Shown here piece by piece: positions 43,760-56,608 of a DNA stretch of 64,000 nucleotides. The notes beneath the pieces were generated by a model, which saw only the letters and a program-made list of their open reading frames with translations, had not been told where the DNA came from and made no database searches. The stretch is taken from the NCBI GenBank assembly GCA_963556145.1, contig OY744466.1, forward strand, positions 124,001 to 188,000, given 5' to 3'. Source of the DNA: Hygrocybe punicea. Taxonomy: Eukaryota > Basidiomycota > Agaricomycetes > Agaricales > Hygrophoraceae. Made by a program: the position numbers and the translations under genes. Each line of letters opens with the position of its first letter. Position 1 is the stretch's first letter.

Positions 43760-44875
43760 AGGCCCCTCACTTGTCCTCGGTACTTGACCGCCCCAGCTGG
43801 GGTAAGTCGCAGGGGTAGGAATAACATTGACCAACTGGGAACCTGGTGTCTGGAGTAGAAGGTGTCGACGTCGGTTCGCGGACCGTACATGATGGTGGTG
43901 CCAGAGGTGATGACGGTTTCAAAACCTGATACTGCGGGCGAGGAGCCGACAAGCGCACCACCGATTTGGCAAAATCCAGATACAGAAGAAAGATATGGAT
44001 CTCGATTTCACCGGTGAACAGCGCCTCGTGAGTACGCCGAGGTAAAGCTCTGCACTAGTGCCAGCAAGGTAGAAGCCAAATTCGCCGGTGGGACTTGGCC
44101 TTGGCTAACGGCTATGTTCAGGACAGGACTTTGGTTGAGATTAGAGATGACTGGGAAAGCCTTCTGAGGGAGATGGGGAAGTACCGGTATCGGTGAATAC
44201 TGATCCGGAAACTGTGGAGCCGTTGCCGTACTGCATTGTATTGTAAAGGTACGTGGCTGTGCTGAACTGGCAGAGGAGGTAGAGGCTATATACTTCCCCT
44301 TGGAAGAGCAGGGAGAGTCGCTGCCCGATCGGTGAGAAGGACCCACTATCAAGACAAAAAAAAGGGGGGGGGGATTGAGTTCATACATAAAGCGTCAAGA
44401 TTTGAGGAGATCAAACGCACTGTCGAAGTCGACCAGGGATTCTTGTGCTGGAGAAATGATTGATATTGGACCAGCCTACTCCTCATCGTTTAGTTCATCA
44501 AATAGCGGCTCGGACTGGCACTTTACATGCGTGGTGGGAAGAGGTGTCAATGGCTTGATGACGGAGCCCTGAAGAAAGAATTCGCATCATGATGGGAATA
44601 ATTGCAATAGCAAAAAAGAGAGTAGTCACAGGATTGAAGACTTCTTTAGCAAGGTTACGTTCTAGGTTGATCAGATTCTGCCGGTGCTTGTTCTTGACAG
44701 CGACGGTATGCTCGACGGCACGAGTCAAATCGGTACCGTCCGCTTTCGTGAGGCGGCCGCGCTTACGGAGTGACACTGGTATTCCAACTTTACCGTGAGC
44801 AGGGGTACGCAAAGGAGTCGCTGCCGCGACGAGGGCGATGGTGATGGTGACAAAGAGAGCGGCTTTGCAGAACAT
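43760..44875 (-). pseudogene. Polyporopepsin-type aspartic protease, inactivated
   Basis: From the ATG at 44875 the frame has a signal peptide (MFCKAALFVTITIALVAAAT) and a propeptide like this family's: LRKRGRLTKADGTD, KNKHRQNLINLERN. The mature part is recognisable downstream: ELNDEE, a stop, then AGPISI and SPAQESLVDFD, SSKGKYIAS, FTIQ, FPVISNLNQSPVLNIAVSQG, IGGALVGSSPAVSGFETVIT and SGTTIMYGP. It is dead: the family's Trp is TAG at 44476-44478, the first catalytic DTG reads DSA (44424-44416), and the second DSG reads TSG (Thr codon 43908-43906). Parts between blocks are deleted. Such proteases are vacuolar or secreted acid endopeptidases. Confidence 0.75.
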
Positions 44876-45771
44876 GATTTCGGGAGGTACTTGTCTTGGA
44901 ACGATGTTGTGAATCTCTCATCGCGTTCGCCCTCTTGAGTCCGCTGTCGTTGACCATGACAACTGGCAGTGTTGGCGGTAACAGCCCCAGCCCAGTTGGA
45001 GCCGTCGCAACTGGAGCCGTCGCAGTTGATAAGAGCGAGAGGTACCCACGAGAATCGTTTGCATTTCAAAGTTGTAGCCCCACGTGACGTTCACCGTTCG
45101 AGGTTCTCCCGGGTGGGTCTCCTGTGCCTTTTCAGTTCAAATAAGCTTACACCGGAGCAGAAACATCGAAATGGCAACTACCATACCCCAAAAGGCAGCG
45201 AGGAGGAACGGAGAATTTGGAAAGCGTGGGCTCTTGCTAACACGACAATTTCCGTTCCGCGCGTGTTGATGAGCGCCGACGCGTATTTTGCGTTGGGCTG
45301 GACAGCAAAGACACCAACCTCCTGAAAATCATTGAAAAGGTCCTGATAGACGTGGTCCACTTCAGAAAGAGCGTCACTGAATGATGGCCAGACACTATTC
45401 GCATCATGTTGAACGATGCGAATGGAGATGGCACAGAAACTCGTCCTTTTGAGAGCTGGGTCGGTCCACCGGGGTTGGATGAACGGATGCAGTCTATTCG
45501 CGTCTGGACCGAACTAATTCAAGTTCTCGTGCTCGAATACCGTATCAATAACGTCTCAATGCCACTATTCCTGATAGGTAAACATGGGGCTGGTTCTTTC
45601 GGTGTCATTAGAAGGTTCAGCTTTTGACATATCTTTGTTTCTCTGGACAATAGAGAGTTCTCCGACATCTGGCCGCTCTACAGTACGTCCCTTGCTTCCA
45701 CTAGCCATACCGTAGAACTGACAGCGAAACGCCTTTATGGATGGAACGACTTTTGTAGCTATCGGATCAAT
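44876..45771. other. Intergenic stretch with one coding-like fragment
   Basis: On the minus strand, 45390-45178 reads WPSFSDALSEVDHVYQDLFN and on, through VGVFAVQPNAKYASALINTR, to a stop. It looks protein-like, but I cannot extend or identify it. A short duplicated 15-bp unit (GGAGCCGTCGCAACT) lies near 44998-45030. Nothing else stands out. Confidence 0.3.
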
Positions 45772-47533
45772 ATGGCTGATAACAACTTGAATGACGATAC
45801 TTCGAGCAAGTTCACGGACGCTATTGGAGATGCCTCTGTCGCTCAAATCTCGGTCGAGAAGGACGCGGGCAGTATTTGGGCAGATTCGTTCCCTCCAGGC
45901 ATTCATTCGAACGTTGTGATCAAAAGCAAGAAGTTTGTTCTGAACTTGCGGAAGAAAGGACGATTGTATTGCAAGCTGGAGGGCAATGGGGCTCGATGGA
46001 AGGCTATATCACGCTCTACCTCCAACGTCCACAAGACCAGCCGTCGAGCTTGGTACTCGTGTCGTCTGTGTCAGCTGTTCGTGTGAACGAGACGCTAGCC
46101 TGTCAAGGATACAGAAACTCAGCTAGTAAGTCACCATACTACCCTGATTTACACAGCGGTCGTTCACACTGCTACTCACAATTAGACGCAGTTCAACCTG
46201 AAAGCGGATCTGTGTGCTTTTCGTCAATGGCCAGGTATCACCCTGGACAAAGCTCTCCTAATCAAGTCGTCTCCAGCCAAAAGCTCGACATCATCTTGAA
46301 ACCCAGCCCGACGGCGAGGAGAACGGGAATTCCTGCTTGCCATCACTCTGAATCTTGCCGACTAATACTCCAAGTCATCCGTGAAGAGATTGAGCGATGT
46401 AAATCACTGAACTGGTCCTGAGCTGCGTTGTCATGAAAACTTATGCAAATGAAGTTGATGCATTGCAGACTGGAACGGCAGTCGCGGCGGTGTCGAATGG
46501 TAGCCCGCCCATTTCTTCGTTGGAGTTCCATGCCACATTACCAACCCCGCCGATTCTGGAGAGTGCCACTCTTCAGAACATCACCCTCTCTCCATCCCTA
46601 CTTCGAACGCCGGCACAGGCAAGGAAGCCTCTCAGAATGCAGTGCTCAAACTCGAAGGCAGCCTAGTGCTCGGAATCTTCAACTCGAAAAGCCCATGGAT
46701 TTCCGCTGGGGAACTCTTGATAGACAATGCAAAGTAAACTGCGGAGTTCACGCCGCGGGCCAAGTTATGCTAGACCTAGGAGCTATCCGGATCGAGAACA
46801 TCAATTTAAAGGCCACGTATACCTTTAACCCCCCACCGCCCGTTGAGACAGCGTGCTACAGTGTTTACCTTGCAGCGAAACTCACAGCGATTGCTGCTGT
46901 CATTTTCAATGGGACCAAACCCTCAATCCTCTTCTTCAAGATTCTAGAAAAAATGGACGTCGTGGAGCTGTACAAGAGTGTGTTTGCTGAGACCTTCCAG
47001 ACCACCTTCGTCCTCTCGCTCACTGGACTTTGTATGTGTTGCTCGTGGAATCCTTCTGTGCTGGTCCTGGCCGAAGCCCCTGGTCACATCCCGGGCGATG
47101 CGGCGAGAACATTGGAGCAGGATTTAATGCAACTGCTAAGACTAATGTTTTGGGTGAGTCCCAGAAATGATGACCCGCACACATACACACCTTACTGGCT
47201 TATGGAGGTACTGGATTTGATGCTTCGGTCAACGTCTTAACAAGCGGGCCCGGGATCAAGATCACTGGCAAGTTCCTCAAACCCATAGATCTGAGGATCG
47301 TCTCTTTACACAAAGTTGGGGATGGGCATTACGATATCACGTTAACGAGAATTTTGACTATCTATGCTGGTATTACTATTAGCGGTCGTCCATTTCCCGA
47401 AAAACAAGCTATGCTACACGAAGGCGCCAAAGATGGACAAGATTGCCGTCAAGTAAATATCAAGTTCGACCCCAACGTCGTTCTTGGGGGAAGCGTGACC
47501 ATCTGCGTTGAAGTGGTGGAGATCAACATATGA
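45772..47533 (+). CDS. Hypothetical gene, frame structure unclear
   Basis: Protein-like blocks follow on the + strand: MADNNLNDDTSSKFTDAIGD and on to LNLRKKGRLYCKLEG (45772-45985), then one base shifted GSMEGYITLYLQRPQDQPSS to GYRNSAS. Next come FNLKADLCAFRQWPGITLDK, VLGIFNSKSPWISAGELLID, and a final clean block from about 47200 to the TGA at 47531-47533 (TSGPGIKITGKFLKPIDLRI, then FDPNVVLGGSVTICVEVVEI). Several short introns or frameshifts would be needed. I do not recognise the family. Confidence 0.3.
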
Positions 47534-48015
47534 ACCCACATCCGGCATTCCTCCCTCAATACATTCTCCTTCCTTGAGAAAACCAATATTCTTGCTGTTG
47601 ATTCCCCCCTTCCTCGTTCTCCTACACCTTCTATGAGACTATTCTTGTTCTCATTTCCAACCATATCCTGCAGAGTTTTCGTGATCATTGTTGTATGCGT
47701 TACACGTCAAACACCACGTCCTGTCCGTTATCCCTTCATTTCGCAGTCGCCAGTGATTGATCTCAGGTCTCAGGTTGGCTGGTGACCACCCTGGAGCAAA
47801 CTCTTCGACTGTCGAAGAGCTTGCCAGAGAAGCGCAACGGATAGTCACGAGTCTAAGACTTTGTTTGGTGTTATGATATTTAATTCGAGTCCAGCACCCT
47901 GCTAATTTTCACTAAGCGCCGACGTCGGCGCCTAGCATCCCAGCATGAGGCTTGAGCGCTTCAATTTAGCGCTTCGGGTTCAGGGTGGGAGCCAATCTCA
48001 GGCCAATCATTATTG
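47534..48015. other. Intergenic stretch upstream of the F-box gene
   Basis: CT-rich segments near 47540-47640, nothing coding that I can support. It probably holds the 3' end of the preceding gene and the promoter of the F-box gene. Confidence 0.35.
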
Positions 48016-49651
48016 ATGCAAATTCCTCAACGAACTCGTCTGGAGGAGTTGCCTTCCTTGGTATGACCGTAACTTATTCTCGTAGCATAATGAGAACGCT
48101 ACAACTGCTTAACAGGTCCCTCGACTCCTCCATCTCCCTTACGATGTCTGCTTTCACATTGCAACGTTCCTCCCCGATAGCACCGTGCGGACGATGTTCA
48201 CTGTCCGAGGGTTCTTTGATGTTGCAATGAATGCGCGCTACAGAGAGGCCATCATTGGTTTAGATGCTCGTGAGTTTGAGATTGCAAAAAATCTGTCTCG
48301 ATTAAAGTCTGTCCAGGTTTTCCTTGAAATTTGGTTCCTAATCAACTTTTACTCACACAGGGATCCTTCCATCGCTAAGCGTGTCCGTCAGTTGAAGGTC
48401 CATCTAGACATAGGCGACAAGTTCATTGAACATCTACGTAAGCCAAGTCATAGAACATCTCGGGTCCCCTATGTGGAAAATTTGCTCAACTTCGCTTTTA
48501 AACGCTGCACGCATGATCGGTTCGTATTCGAGCGAGCCATGCAAAACTTGATTGATGTCACTCTTGGCTTATCGGGCGTGGTTATGTTGCGTGTCCATAT
48601 GCAGGAGTCGGTGCTGCATGACCATTCAGGACCCTTCTTTGCTGCTGCGTGGAAAACATTTGGTTCCAATCTGCGCACGCTGTGCCTGAACGGCAACCTT
48701 CACTGCCTTCAAGTACCTCTTTCATTGGAACCATCTGGTCAACTGACCAAACTGTGCTTCAAACTAAGCGGGTCGCTTGACACCCCGGATAACGCCACGA
48801 TGCTGCGCGACGTCGTCACGTCAGTAAACAAATTCTGTCCCACCATTCGGTGCTTGTCCATTGATTACGAGGTGCCCGATGAAGGGAACTACACATCGAT
48901 TTCTCATTTCTTCTCAAGCATTTCTCCGTTGCCTCTTCTCCAGCAACTTGACGTTTGCGTGCCCATCCCAAATCTGGTTAGCCCTTTTGGGCTCACGCGT
49001 TTACTCCACGACCACTCCAAGACTCTTCGTCAAGTGTCCCTTCGGTTGAATGCACGTAGGTCGGCCCCAAATAGCGAGTACCGCTTTGACATGTTGATGG
49101 CAAGCTGCCTGTCCGACAAGCTCGTCTTCAGGAATCTGAACACGTTTGACTTTTCCCCATTATGGCCAAGTAGTTTAGATACCGTGATAACATACATTAG
49201 GCGCTCATCACACACTCTGACCAAGCTGACCCTGGTGGAATATCCCTTGGGCTATGACCAGGTCGTCAGAATCATACGCATATTTTCTCGTCGACCACCG
49301 AGCCATAACCTGCGGACGCTTTCTCTCATGGTCCGGTTCATAACTCCACGCCTTTTGGGCTTACTGGCGACGAATCTTCCTGATTTGGTGAAACTCAATC
49401 TGAGCTGTATGGACCGTGTGCCTGGGACGGTGGTAAGGCTTGTTCTTTGTTCCATTTAATCCCTGTTTAATTTCTTCCCTGTTTTCGCTTTGCAGCCAGC
49501 ATTTCAACGAAGGCTGAGCGACCAGAAAGATTTGTACGAAAGCTGGAAGCTCCGTGAATTGACCATGGTTAAAGTGGGAATTGAGCCTGTCACTCCTTTA
49601 CTGGTCCTCGTACAATCGGTTGCCCGATATGTACCAACCCTGGAATTGTAA
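48016..49651 (+). CDS. F-box protein
   Basis: Four exons: 48016-48060, 48116-48306, 48361-49432 and 49496-49651, all with GT-AG borders. Exon 1 is MQIPQRTRLEELPSL. Exon 2 opens with the F-box, PRLLHLPYDVCFHIATFLPD followed by STVRTMFTVRGFFDVAMNAR. The second intron is 54 nt and in frame; splicing it gives NLSRLKDPSIAKRVRQLKVH, as expected for the family, while retention adds 18 odd residues. The rest is a long Leu-rich region (LRTLCLNGNLHCL, LPLLQQLDVCVPIP, LRTLSLMVRFITP, LVKLNLSCMDRVP), probably degenerate LRRs. It ends RYVPTLEL. F-box proteins link substrates to SCF ubiquitin ligases; large families of this kind are typical of agaricomycetes. Substrate unknown. Confidence 0.75.
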
Positions 49652-50072
49652 CAAGTAAGCTTCTCTTGTGCTGATCCCGGAATAGATTATGCTCACTTTC
49701 ACAGCAACTCCTTTTCTCCGTCCGCCTCGGCGAAGCGGATAATCGACGTAGGGTATTCTAAAATCCGACACGCCCGCCATGGAATCACCCGCAGCGGTAA
49801 CACACGAGTACTGCTCGGCCAAGATGCTCGCTTTGCAGGAAATCATTATTACTGAAGCTGGACCTAGCCCACGAGATGAAACCTGAAATTGTTTGGGCCC
49901 TGTCGTCGTGCTGCACCGTGAACCTTTGGTTTTGCTTTGGATTCAATAGGTCATGCATTCTTTCGAATGCTTGTTTCGGAACCAAATTTGTAGAGATTCA
50001 TGGTAAACACGCCGTCTAATGTCTCTACCAACTCTACCAACCTCTAAACAGGATTTATTGTGGTGCATGCTC

Positions 50073-50970
50073 CTAGATCAGCTCTACGAATTTCTGAAGC
50101 ATTCTTCTTAAACGGGAGATGCGCGCATCAAATTTGTCGGGCTCCCAAGCTGGGTGGCATGAGACAAACGAACTGGCGTGTCGGTCGGCTCCAGTACACC
50201 GGTACACAATGTATCGCATGCGAGACCCAAGGTGCTTAGCGGCGGGTGAACGCGTGCGCGTTTCCCACGGAAACCTTAGGTGGCCTGGCCACCGGCAACC
50301 CGATACATAGAAGCTGGCGAACGCCCGAAATTGGTGAGATCCCTGCGTTCCGATCAATGATTCGGACGGCCTTGTCGTAACTGATGATTCGATGGTGGAG
50401 AGACTCGGGGAGTGCGGCGAACGGTTGCTTGATGTGAATTCCATACTTGCGAGGCTCGTTCGAAAGAAGACGAGCGCTTCTGATGATTTTTCCCATGCAA
50501 TAACCCACTTCCCATGTGTATTGACTACACGAGCAAGTTTGGGTGGTCAAAGGATGTGTTCAATGTCTCCAAGGCGGTCGGTACGTTTGTCATCGTGGTT
50601 GAGACCCACCACTGGTGAGGATGCGATCGAGGTTGATGGATCTCCTGGCGAGAATGTTGTCCCGTTCGGAAGATGGGAACTCGGGGTACCACACAGAGTT
50701 GATAAGCAAAGCTTTAGCGGGTTTTTGGTCGTGTGAGATGTTCTCGAGGATCCGGAGCATTTCGTGTAGGTCGACCAAGAGGTTGGGCGGATCAACTTCA
50801 TCACTTTGGACCCAAGAAAGCGCCGAAATGTCAAGTCTTGGTTTGGAACTCTTGCCAGTCTCATCAATGATTGGGGTTCTGAGTCGCTTAGGCGGTCGTT
50901 ATCGGGTTCGTCTTCCGAATCGATTGGGTTGATGCCCGGCGCTTGATCTGCGATCCTTCCTTGAATTGCT
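50073..50970 (-). CDS. Hypothetical multi-exon protein
   Basis: Coherent blocks on the minus strand: PNLLVDLHEMLRILENISHD followed by QKPAKALLINSVWYPEFPSS and ERDNILARRSINLDRILTS (50790-50610), then KYGIHIKQPFAALPESLHHR followed by IISYDKAVRIIDRNAGISPI (50450-50330), then MRYIVYRCTGADRHASSFVS through ISRLRRMLQKFVELI, ending at 50073. Introns with GT-AG ends fit between blocks. An acidic N-terminal part (INPIDSEDEPDNDRLSDSEP) probably precedes. I do not recognise the family. Convergent with the F-box gene. Confidence 0.45.
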
Positions 50971-51216
50971 GCCGTAGTTATCGAGCATTTTGACGTATTG
51001 TTCCAGGACAGTGACTCACGTCACAACCGCGTGAGTAGACGATCGTTTAGAGACCAAACATAAATTCCTTTATGAAAACCGCTGTTCTCTTGATGTAAAG
51101 GCATCCTTTTTTCGCCTTCATCGCGGTCCCGCTAGAATCTGATAGGTAGGTTCAGCAGCGACGTAACTTCAACTTGAACCAAGTCTTGGCCTGTTTTTCA
51201 TACATCAGACGCAAAC

Positions 51217-53316
51217 ATGAAAGAGATTCTGTACATCCAGGCGGGGACGCTCGCAAACTATATCGGGACCCACTTTTGGAATGCCCAGGAAGCGTACTTC
51301 ACTTATGGTGAAGACGAAGAACCTCTGGCTTCTCATGATGTCTCGTTCTACGAGCGACGAACACACAACGTTTGTCCTACTTCAAGTCTCCGACATATTA
51401 TAATAAATGATGGTGAGCGCAGAGAGAACCAACGCTTTGTCCCAGATTGCTTATATTTGACCACAAATGTAAGCATTTTTCTATCATTGGTTGAATCGGC
51501 TGAGTCTCAGAAACCACCAGCGAATTTTGGCACACTCTCTCAAACAAATTCTCTGCCTGGACAAACCGAACAGGACAATCAAGAAAAGCCCTCTTCTTGG
51601 TATTGTACCGTCTTCGATTCTACCCGAACGTTTCTCATCCCTCCATAGGGGGGGCGACATGTTTGAATATGTGCAGGATCCTATCGCGCGGAGCGTGTAT
51701 CAAGATCATCTGGACAACGACTCGGAGTCAACCGAGCAAATATATATCAAATCAAGCGAAGCTATGAGCTCTCTTCTCCCCGATAATCCTACAACACGAT
51801 ACTTTTCGGACTTCAGCCGCGTCTATTATACTCCGAGAACAGTGCAAAAACTCCCAGACAACATGGATGGGGAAATAACCGATGGAAATTGGCAGGTTGG
51901 ACAAGAAACATTCGTGCGGTACAATGAGGCAAGTAGTTGTGTTTGATACGGGCATCCGATTGTTTACGCAATTCATAGGAAACATCATTAATGGAAGACT
52001 CAGTTAGATTGTTTCTCGAGGAATGTGATTCTCTCCAGGTGCGTTACATTCTCACGCAGCACTGCATCGATTTTGATGGCGATTGACGGTAGGGGGTACA
52101 AATTATGAATGACACAGCCACCTTTGGCGCCTTTATCGATTCCTTCCTGACGTCTTTCCGCGACGAATTGCCAAAGTGTTCATTTTTAACTTTCCCACTC
52201 TTATCAGATGCAATGCCCGGACATATTGACGTTGGCGATGTGAGTGCTAATCTTGGTGAGCTTGCCGCAACCTTCTGCAGCCTTCTTCACAACGGTACAG
52301 CGCGGCGGAACAATGAAAGCGATCAACGATGCTATGTGTCTCCGAGGTCTTGATGACACTTGGTCATTTAGCATACCCATTCGAACCCCGTCCAGCTGGT
52401 GTGCCAAGTCATGGGGCGCTGAACTTGATTTCGATGTGAAATTTAGGGCAATTCTCTGCATGGCTAAAAGCTCATTACATTTCCAGCAATCGATCTATCA
52501 ATCGTCCTCAATTCTTTCGGCTCATATCGAAAACTCTACCCTGCCTCTGAGGTATGCATTTCTCGATCCCGAGTAGATGATATTGAAAACGATCTAGGTT
52601 GAGAGATCGTAACGATGACATAGTGAACTTTTCTGCACAGCTCAATTGGCGTGGAGTTACTGGCTTCGGTGAACTCAGTGGTGTTTTCCCAATAACCTCG
52701 ATGGCAGAGTTTGGCAAAGACCTTTCCCATTTTTCAAACTTTCAATCGGAAAAGGTAGCGGGCATTTCCATTGTTACACACGAGTGCTAGATTGATCTCC
52801 TTACAAAAGACTGGGACTCATTTGAATTTTGCCCGACGGGACGTTTCACGTGGCCTGTCCCGATCCGCCGTGACGGCTTACGACACTTGGTGCAGTAGTT
52901 TGTTGCTAGAAAGTCCTTTTCTCGCTCGGTGATTGCCATACTTTGGATAAAACTACTACGAAATATTGAATCTTTTTACCCTCAGCATTCACCTTCCCTC
53001 TTACCCGTTACCAACCTCTTTTCCTTCATTCTTCAAGTCACCACAGCTGGCCTTCTCGCGCCGCGGAATACTCACGTCACCCCGCTCTGTAGCCATGTTC
53101 TCTTCTATTGCTACTTCTAGTCAGACTGGGGAGCTCTTCGCGATGTATGCCACATTCGTTGCAAATTGCATCAAGCGTAAGGACGTGTTGGGAATGGATG
53201 TGGACGAATTGAGAGAACTAGGAAATGATTTACGGGTGCTGCATGATAATTTTGCGGAAGGAAGCCTGGGAGGTCGGGATGGTGACGTGGATACCCATGG
53301 CGAAGACGAGGAGTAA
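51217..53316 (+). CDS. DML1: DML1/Misato family protein (tubulin-like, mitochondrial inheritance)
   Basis: Starts [20 protein letters not shown] (51217), the family's tubulin-like opening, then [15 protein letters not shown]. Following exons give [14 protein letters not shown] 49-nt intron ends CCATAG near 51650, after which come [124 protein letters not shown] and [18 protein letters not shown]. The C-terminal exon has [12 protein letters not shown], a Ser-rich part and [20 protein letters not shown] followed by [14 protein letters not shown], ending at 53316. All family blocks are present in order and no frame break is required, so the gene looks functional. Yeast Dml1 is needed for mitochondrial DNA inheritance and partitioning. 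Confidence 0.88.
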
Positions 53317-54331
53317 GGCAAGGACGATGATGAGAAAAGGTTTCTCGGATCGACTCTAAGACCACATACATAGTGGTATTTGAAGTTCAAGACACTTTCG
53401 ATTGACGTTTTCGGATCTAGACGCCAAGCTTTCGAGAGGTTTGTACGTTACCAGTGCTAAGTCTCTGTTGGATGTCAACAAGTCATGTATATTAACCTCG
53501 AATCGCTTGAACCCCTCCGGTTTATCTTTCGCAGGACACTGCGACAATTCCGGGCCTCTTCAGTACAACAATTTCGGTTTCATACCCCACCACTTACATT
53601 ATGGGGTAAAATTTCGCCCATCCCTCACCACTACTGGAGGAACGACCCGGACTGGGAGGGGTTCGAAACGACGAACAAACGCTCGCACAAAACCAGGGAA
53701 AGGACGTGACGTTGAAACGTTGAAATTTTGAAATGCCAAGGTATTATGTATAGTACTCTGATAACGCTGAGCGCTGAGTACTGAGTACAACCCGTTAACT
53801 TCTAATAATCAGAAGCTGGATTCCACAAACTTCTTTTGGCAACTTCAAGACTATTGTAATTCGATCGTATGCAGGCCCCAGGCCAGTTTCAGATGCAGAC
53901 GCAGTACCAGTGATGAGAGCCTTTTCATGGAACCATGGGCACTCGATCGCTCGTGGTGCTTCCTTTGATCCGCCAAGGATGTCCTCAAGTTCCATCTATC
54001 GAGTCCATTATTGCTTGGCTGTTCCGCTCTCAATTTGCTATTCATTCGAGGGCTGACTGGAGTCCGAGTAAGTCAGGTTTTTAGACCATTAGAGATTCTT
54101 CTGATTTTAAGAAATTCGCATCCGAAAGCCGCGGTACCTTCCTTCTACCAGATCCTGTTCATGGCAAACCTTCATCGATCCTCTCGCTGTTCCTCAACAA
54201 CTTTTCGCATCTCGACTTTACATAATTTTTGACCATGGCATCCACCACCGGCAGAGTACATAAGGACGTCGTCGTCCGCAGCTCCAAGCATCTGACGTCT
54301 GGTCTGCATCCCTGCAGTGCCAACTCCCACA
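53317..54331. other. Intergenic stretch
   Basis: No supportable gene; small frames on both strands (for example 53402-53731 +) have no motif. The right half is the probable promoter of the P450 gene. Confidence 0.35.
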
Positions 54332-56291
54332 ATGTCTCGGGTAAAACACTCCCCGTCGGTGGATTTCTCCTACCGGATGGTTATTATTATGATCTCAGCG
54401 TTGCTCACAAAATTTCTTGGACAAATTTTTTCCAAACGCGATCCTCTTGGCCATATTCCTGGACCGTTCCTCGCCCGCTGGACACCACTTTGGCTTGCTT
54501 ATCATGCTCGTTTGGGACGACGGTATCTCGCCGTTCATGAAGCTCATAAAGTATGCCAATATCAGCTGCTATTTTTCTCTTCGACCCATTAACATGGTTT
54601 GTTAGAACTATGGTCCAATTGTTCGAATCTCACCAAATCACATCTCGGTTGCGGATAAAGATGCAATTTCGGTTGTCTACGGCCAAGGCTCCGGCGCCTT
54701 TGACAAGTCGCCGTTCTACTCCGCCTTTGTTGGGGACCACCCTTCCATCTTTTCTACTATGGACCGTCAAGACCACGCCCAGAAGCGACGACTGCTCTCC
54801 CAAGCATTCTCTTATCGTTCTGTTGTAAAGTTTGAACCATTACTCCAGGCTACTCTGGGCCAACTCGTGGAAAAGTTCGATGAAATGAGCAAAAGTGATG
54901 ACTACCTCGACGCACTTTTGTGGTTCAACTACTTGGCCTTTGACATTCTTTCCGTTCTGGCATTTGGGGAACCTATTGGGATGTTGGAAAATGTATGTGC
55001 TTCGATGAATATCTCGCTTATACAACTACAGTCATGAATTTTCTGCTGCCATGCAGGGATCAGATCTAGTATCTGTCCAGCGAATGGATGGTACAGTCGT
55101 GTCGAATGAACATGCCATTTCCGTTGTAGACGAAGTACGTTTGGATTCTCCAGATGGTTTATTTCGTTTATAAACGCTCCATCGTAGCGTGAACATTTTG
55201 CGGCGGTGGTGGGCCTCCATCCTTACTTCAAACCCCTGTCGAAATTCATCCCGGACCCGTTCTTCATGCGAGGACACAAATCATGGACTGGCTTAATTGA
55301 CCTTGCCCGACTACGTGTCACGAAGCGCTTGGAAACTATCACACAACGCGAGGATATTCTGAGCAAACTCATTCAAGGATGGACCGAGGATGGCGATAAT
55401 CTGAATCCTGAGCAAATCAACAAGCTTATCGCCGAGACTGTGACACTTATGTGAGTCGTTGCATGCTCTATACTACAACACAATGGCATGCATGATGTAG
55501 CATTGCAGGTTCGGATACAACTTCCAATTCGATTACAGCCATTATCCACCTCCTTGGTCGGAATCGCCGTGTGCACCAAAAGCTGATGGAAGCTCTGGAA
55601 AACGCAGTTGGATGCAATGAGTTCCCCAGGTATGATCAAGTCAAGGATATTCCATATCTGCAAGCAACCATTGACGAAGGGTATATTGTATTCTCCGTGC
55701 TGTGTATTAATTAATTCACTGTTTTCGTCAGACTTCGGTATTTTGCTCCCGCCGCAATTGGGTTGCATCGCTCAGTCCCACAAGGCGGTGTTATGTGTTG
55801 TGGGATGTTTTTCCCAGCAGGGGTGAGTAGCCGCATTCACGGCTTGTCATATCGTCGTTAAGGTCTGTTAGACGGAGATGTCCGTTCCTGGATGGAGCAT
55901 CCAACATGACGATAGTATCTGGGGAGATCCCGAAAATTTCCGGCCAGAGAGATGGTTGGCGGACCAAAATCTTCAGCACTATCTTTTGGCATTTGGAAAA
56001 GGTCCTCGAGCCTGCGTATGCTTCACTTCATTTTCGTAAATGACTTATTGTTTACACCTTTTACCGCATATAGATTGGCAGGAAGTGAGTTTCAGGATGA
56101 CCGAGCAGGGAACTCTGCTAACCTTAGTTCATGACAGCCTCGCGTACATGGAGATGCAGCTTACTCTTGCAACGATTCTCCTTCGCTATGACATAGAGTT
56201 GCAGTCCAATGTACTGAAAACGACTGAGGGGTTTATGCACAAACCCCTTCATATGATGATGAAGATCAGCCGCAGGAACTCGAAGGTGTAA
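54332..56291 (+). CDS. Cytochrome P450 monooxygenase
   Basis: Start at the ATG at 54332 (MSRVKHSPSVDFSYR) or at the in-frame MVIIMISALLTKFLGQIF, the membrane anchor. Then come the Pro-rich hinge (HIPGPFLARW) and NYGPIVRISPNHISVADKDA. Helix C follows (HAQKRRLLSQAF), then I-helix AGSDTTSNS (about 55505-55535), K-helix ETLR equivalent IDE/GLR split by an intron (about 55680/55730), and PERW (about 55945). The heme loop is FGKGPRAC joined over an intron to IG (about 55988-56080), and the last exon is RNLAYMEMQLTLATILLRYD to the stop at 56289-56291. Eight or more short introns. All catalytic motifs are intact. It is an ER-anchored class II P450; it resembles the group annotated as benzoate-4-monooxygenase-like in basidiomycetes, but substrate is not predictable. 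Confidence 0.88.
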
Positions 56292-56608
56292 CCGGGGTGC
56301 TTAGTGTGGATAGTTACGAGATGACCCGCACTTTACGTACACTTTCAGGCATAATGATATAATACATGTTGAACGGTACAAAGGTTCCTTCTGATCGATA
56401 TTCACAAGCGCTGCGCGCTGAGTGGTGGTACGAACTACGCGTCAAAACTTGTCTGCAAAATCAGGGTTCATTAACGTTCATTCGCTATCCGACGATGAAA
56501 ATTTTACATCCATTCATTACTAGGGGCTCGTACAGTTTGTCGGTAATAAAATTTGAACGACGATTATTCTGATTAGGTGATAGCTGCCCACATTCATTGA
56601 TCAATCCT

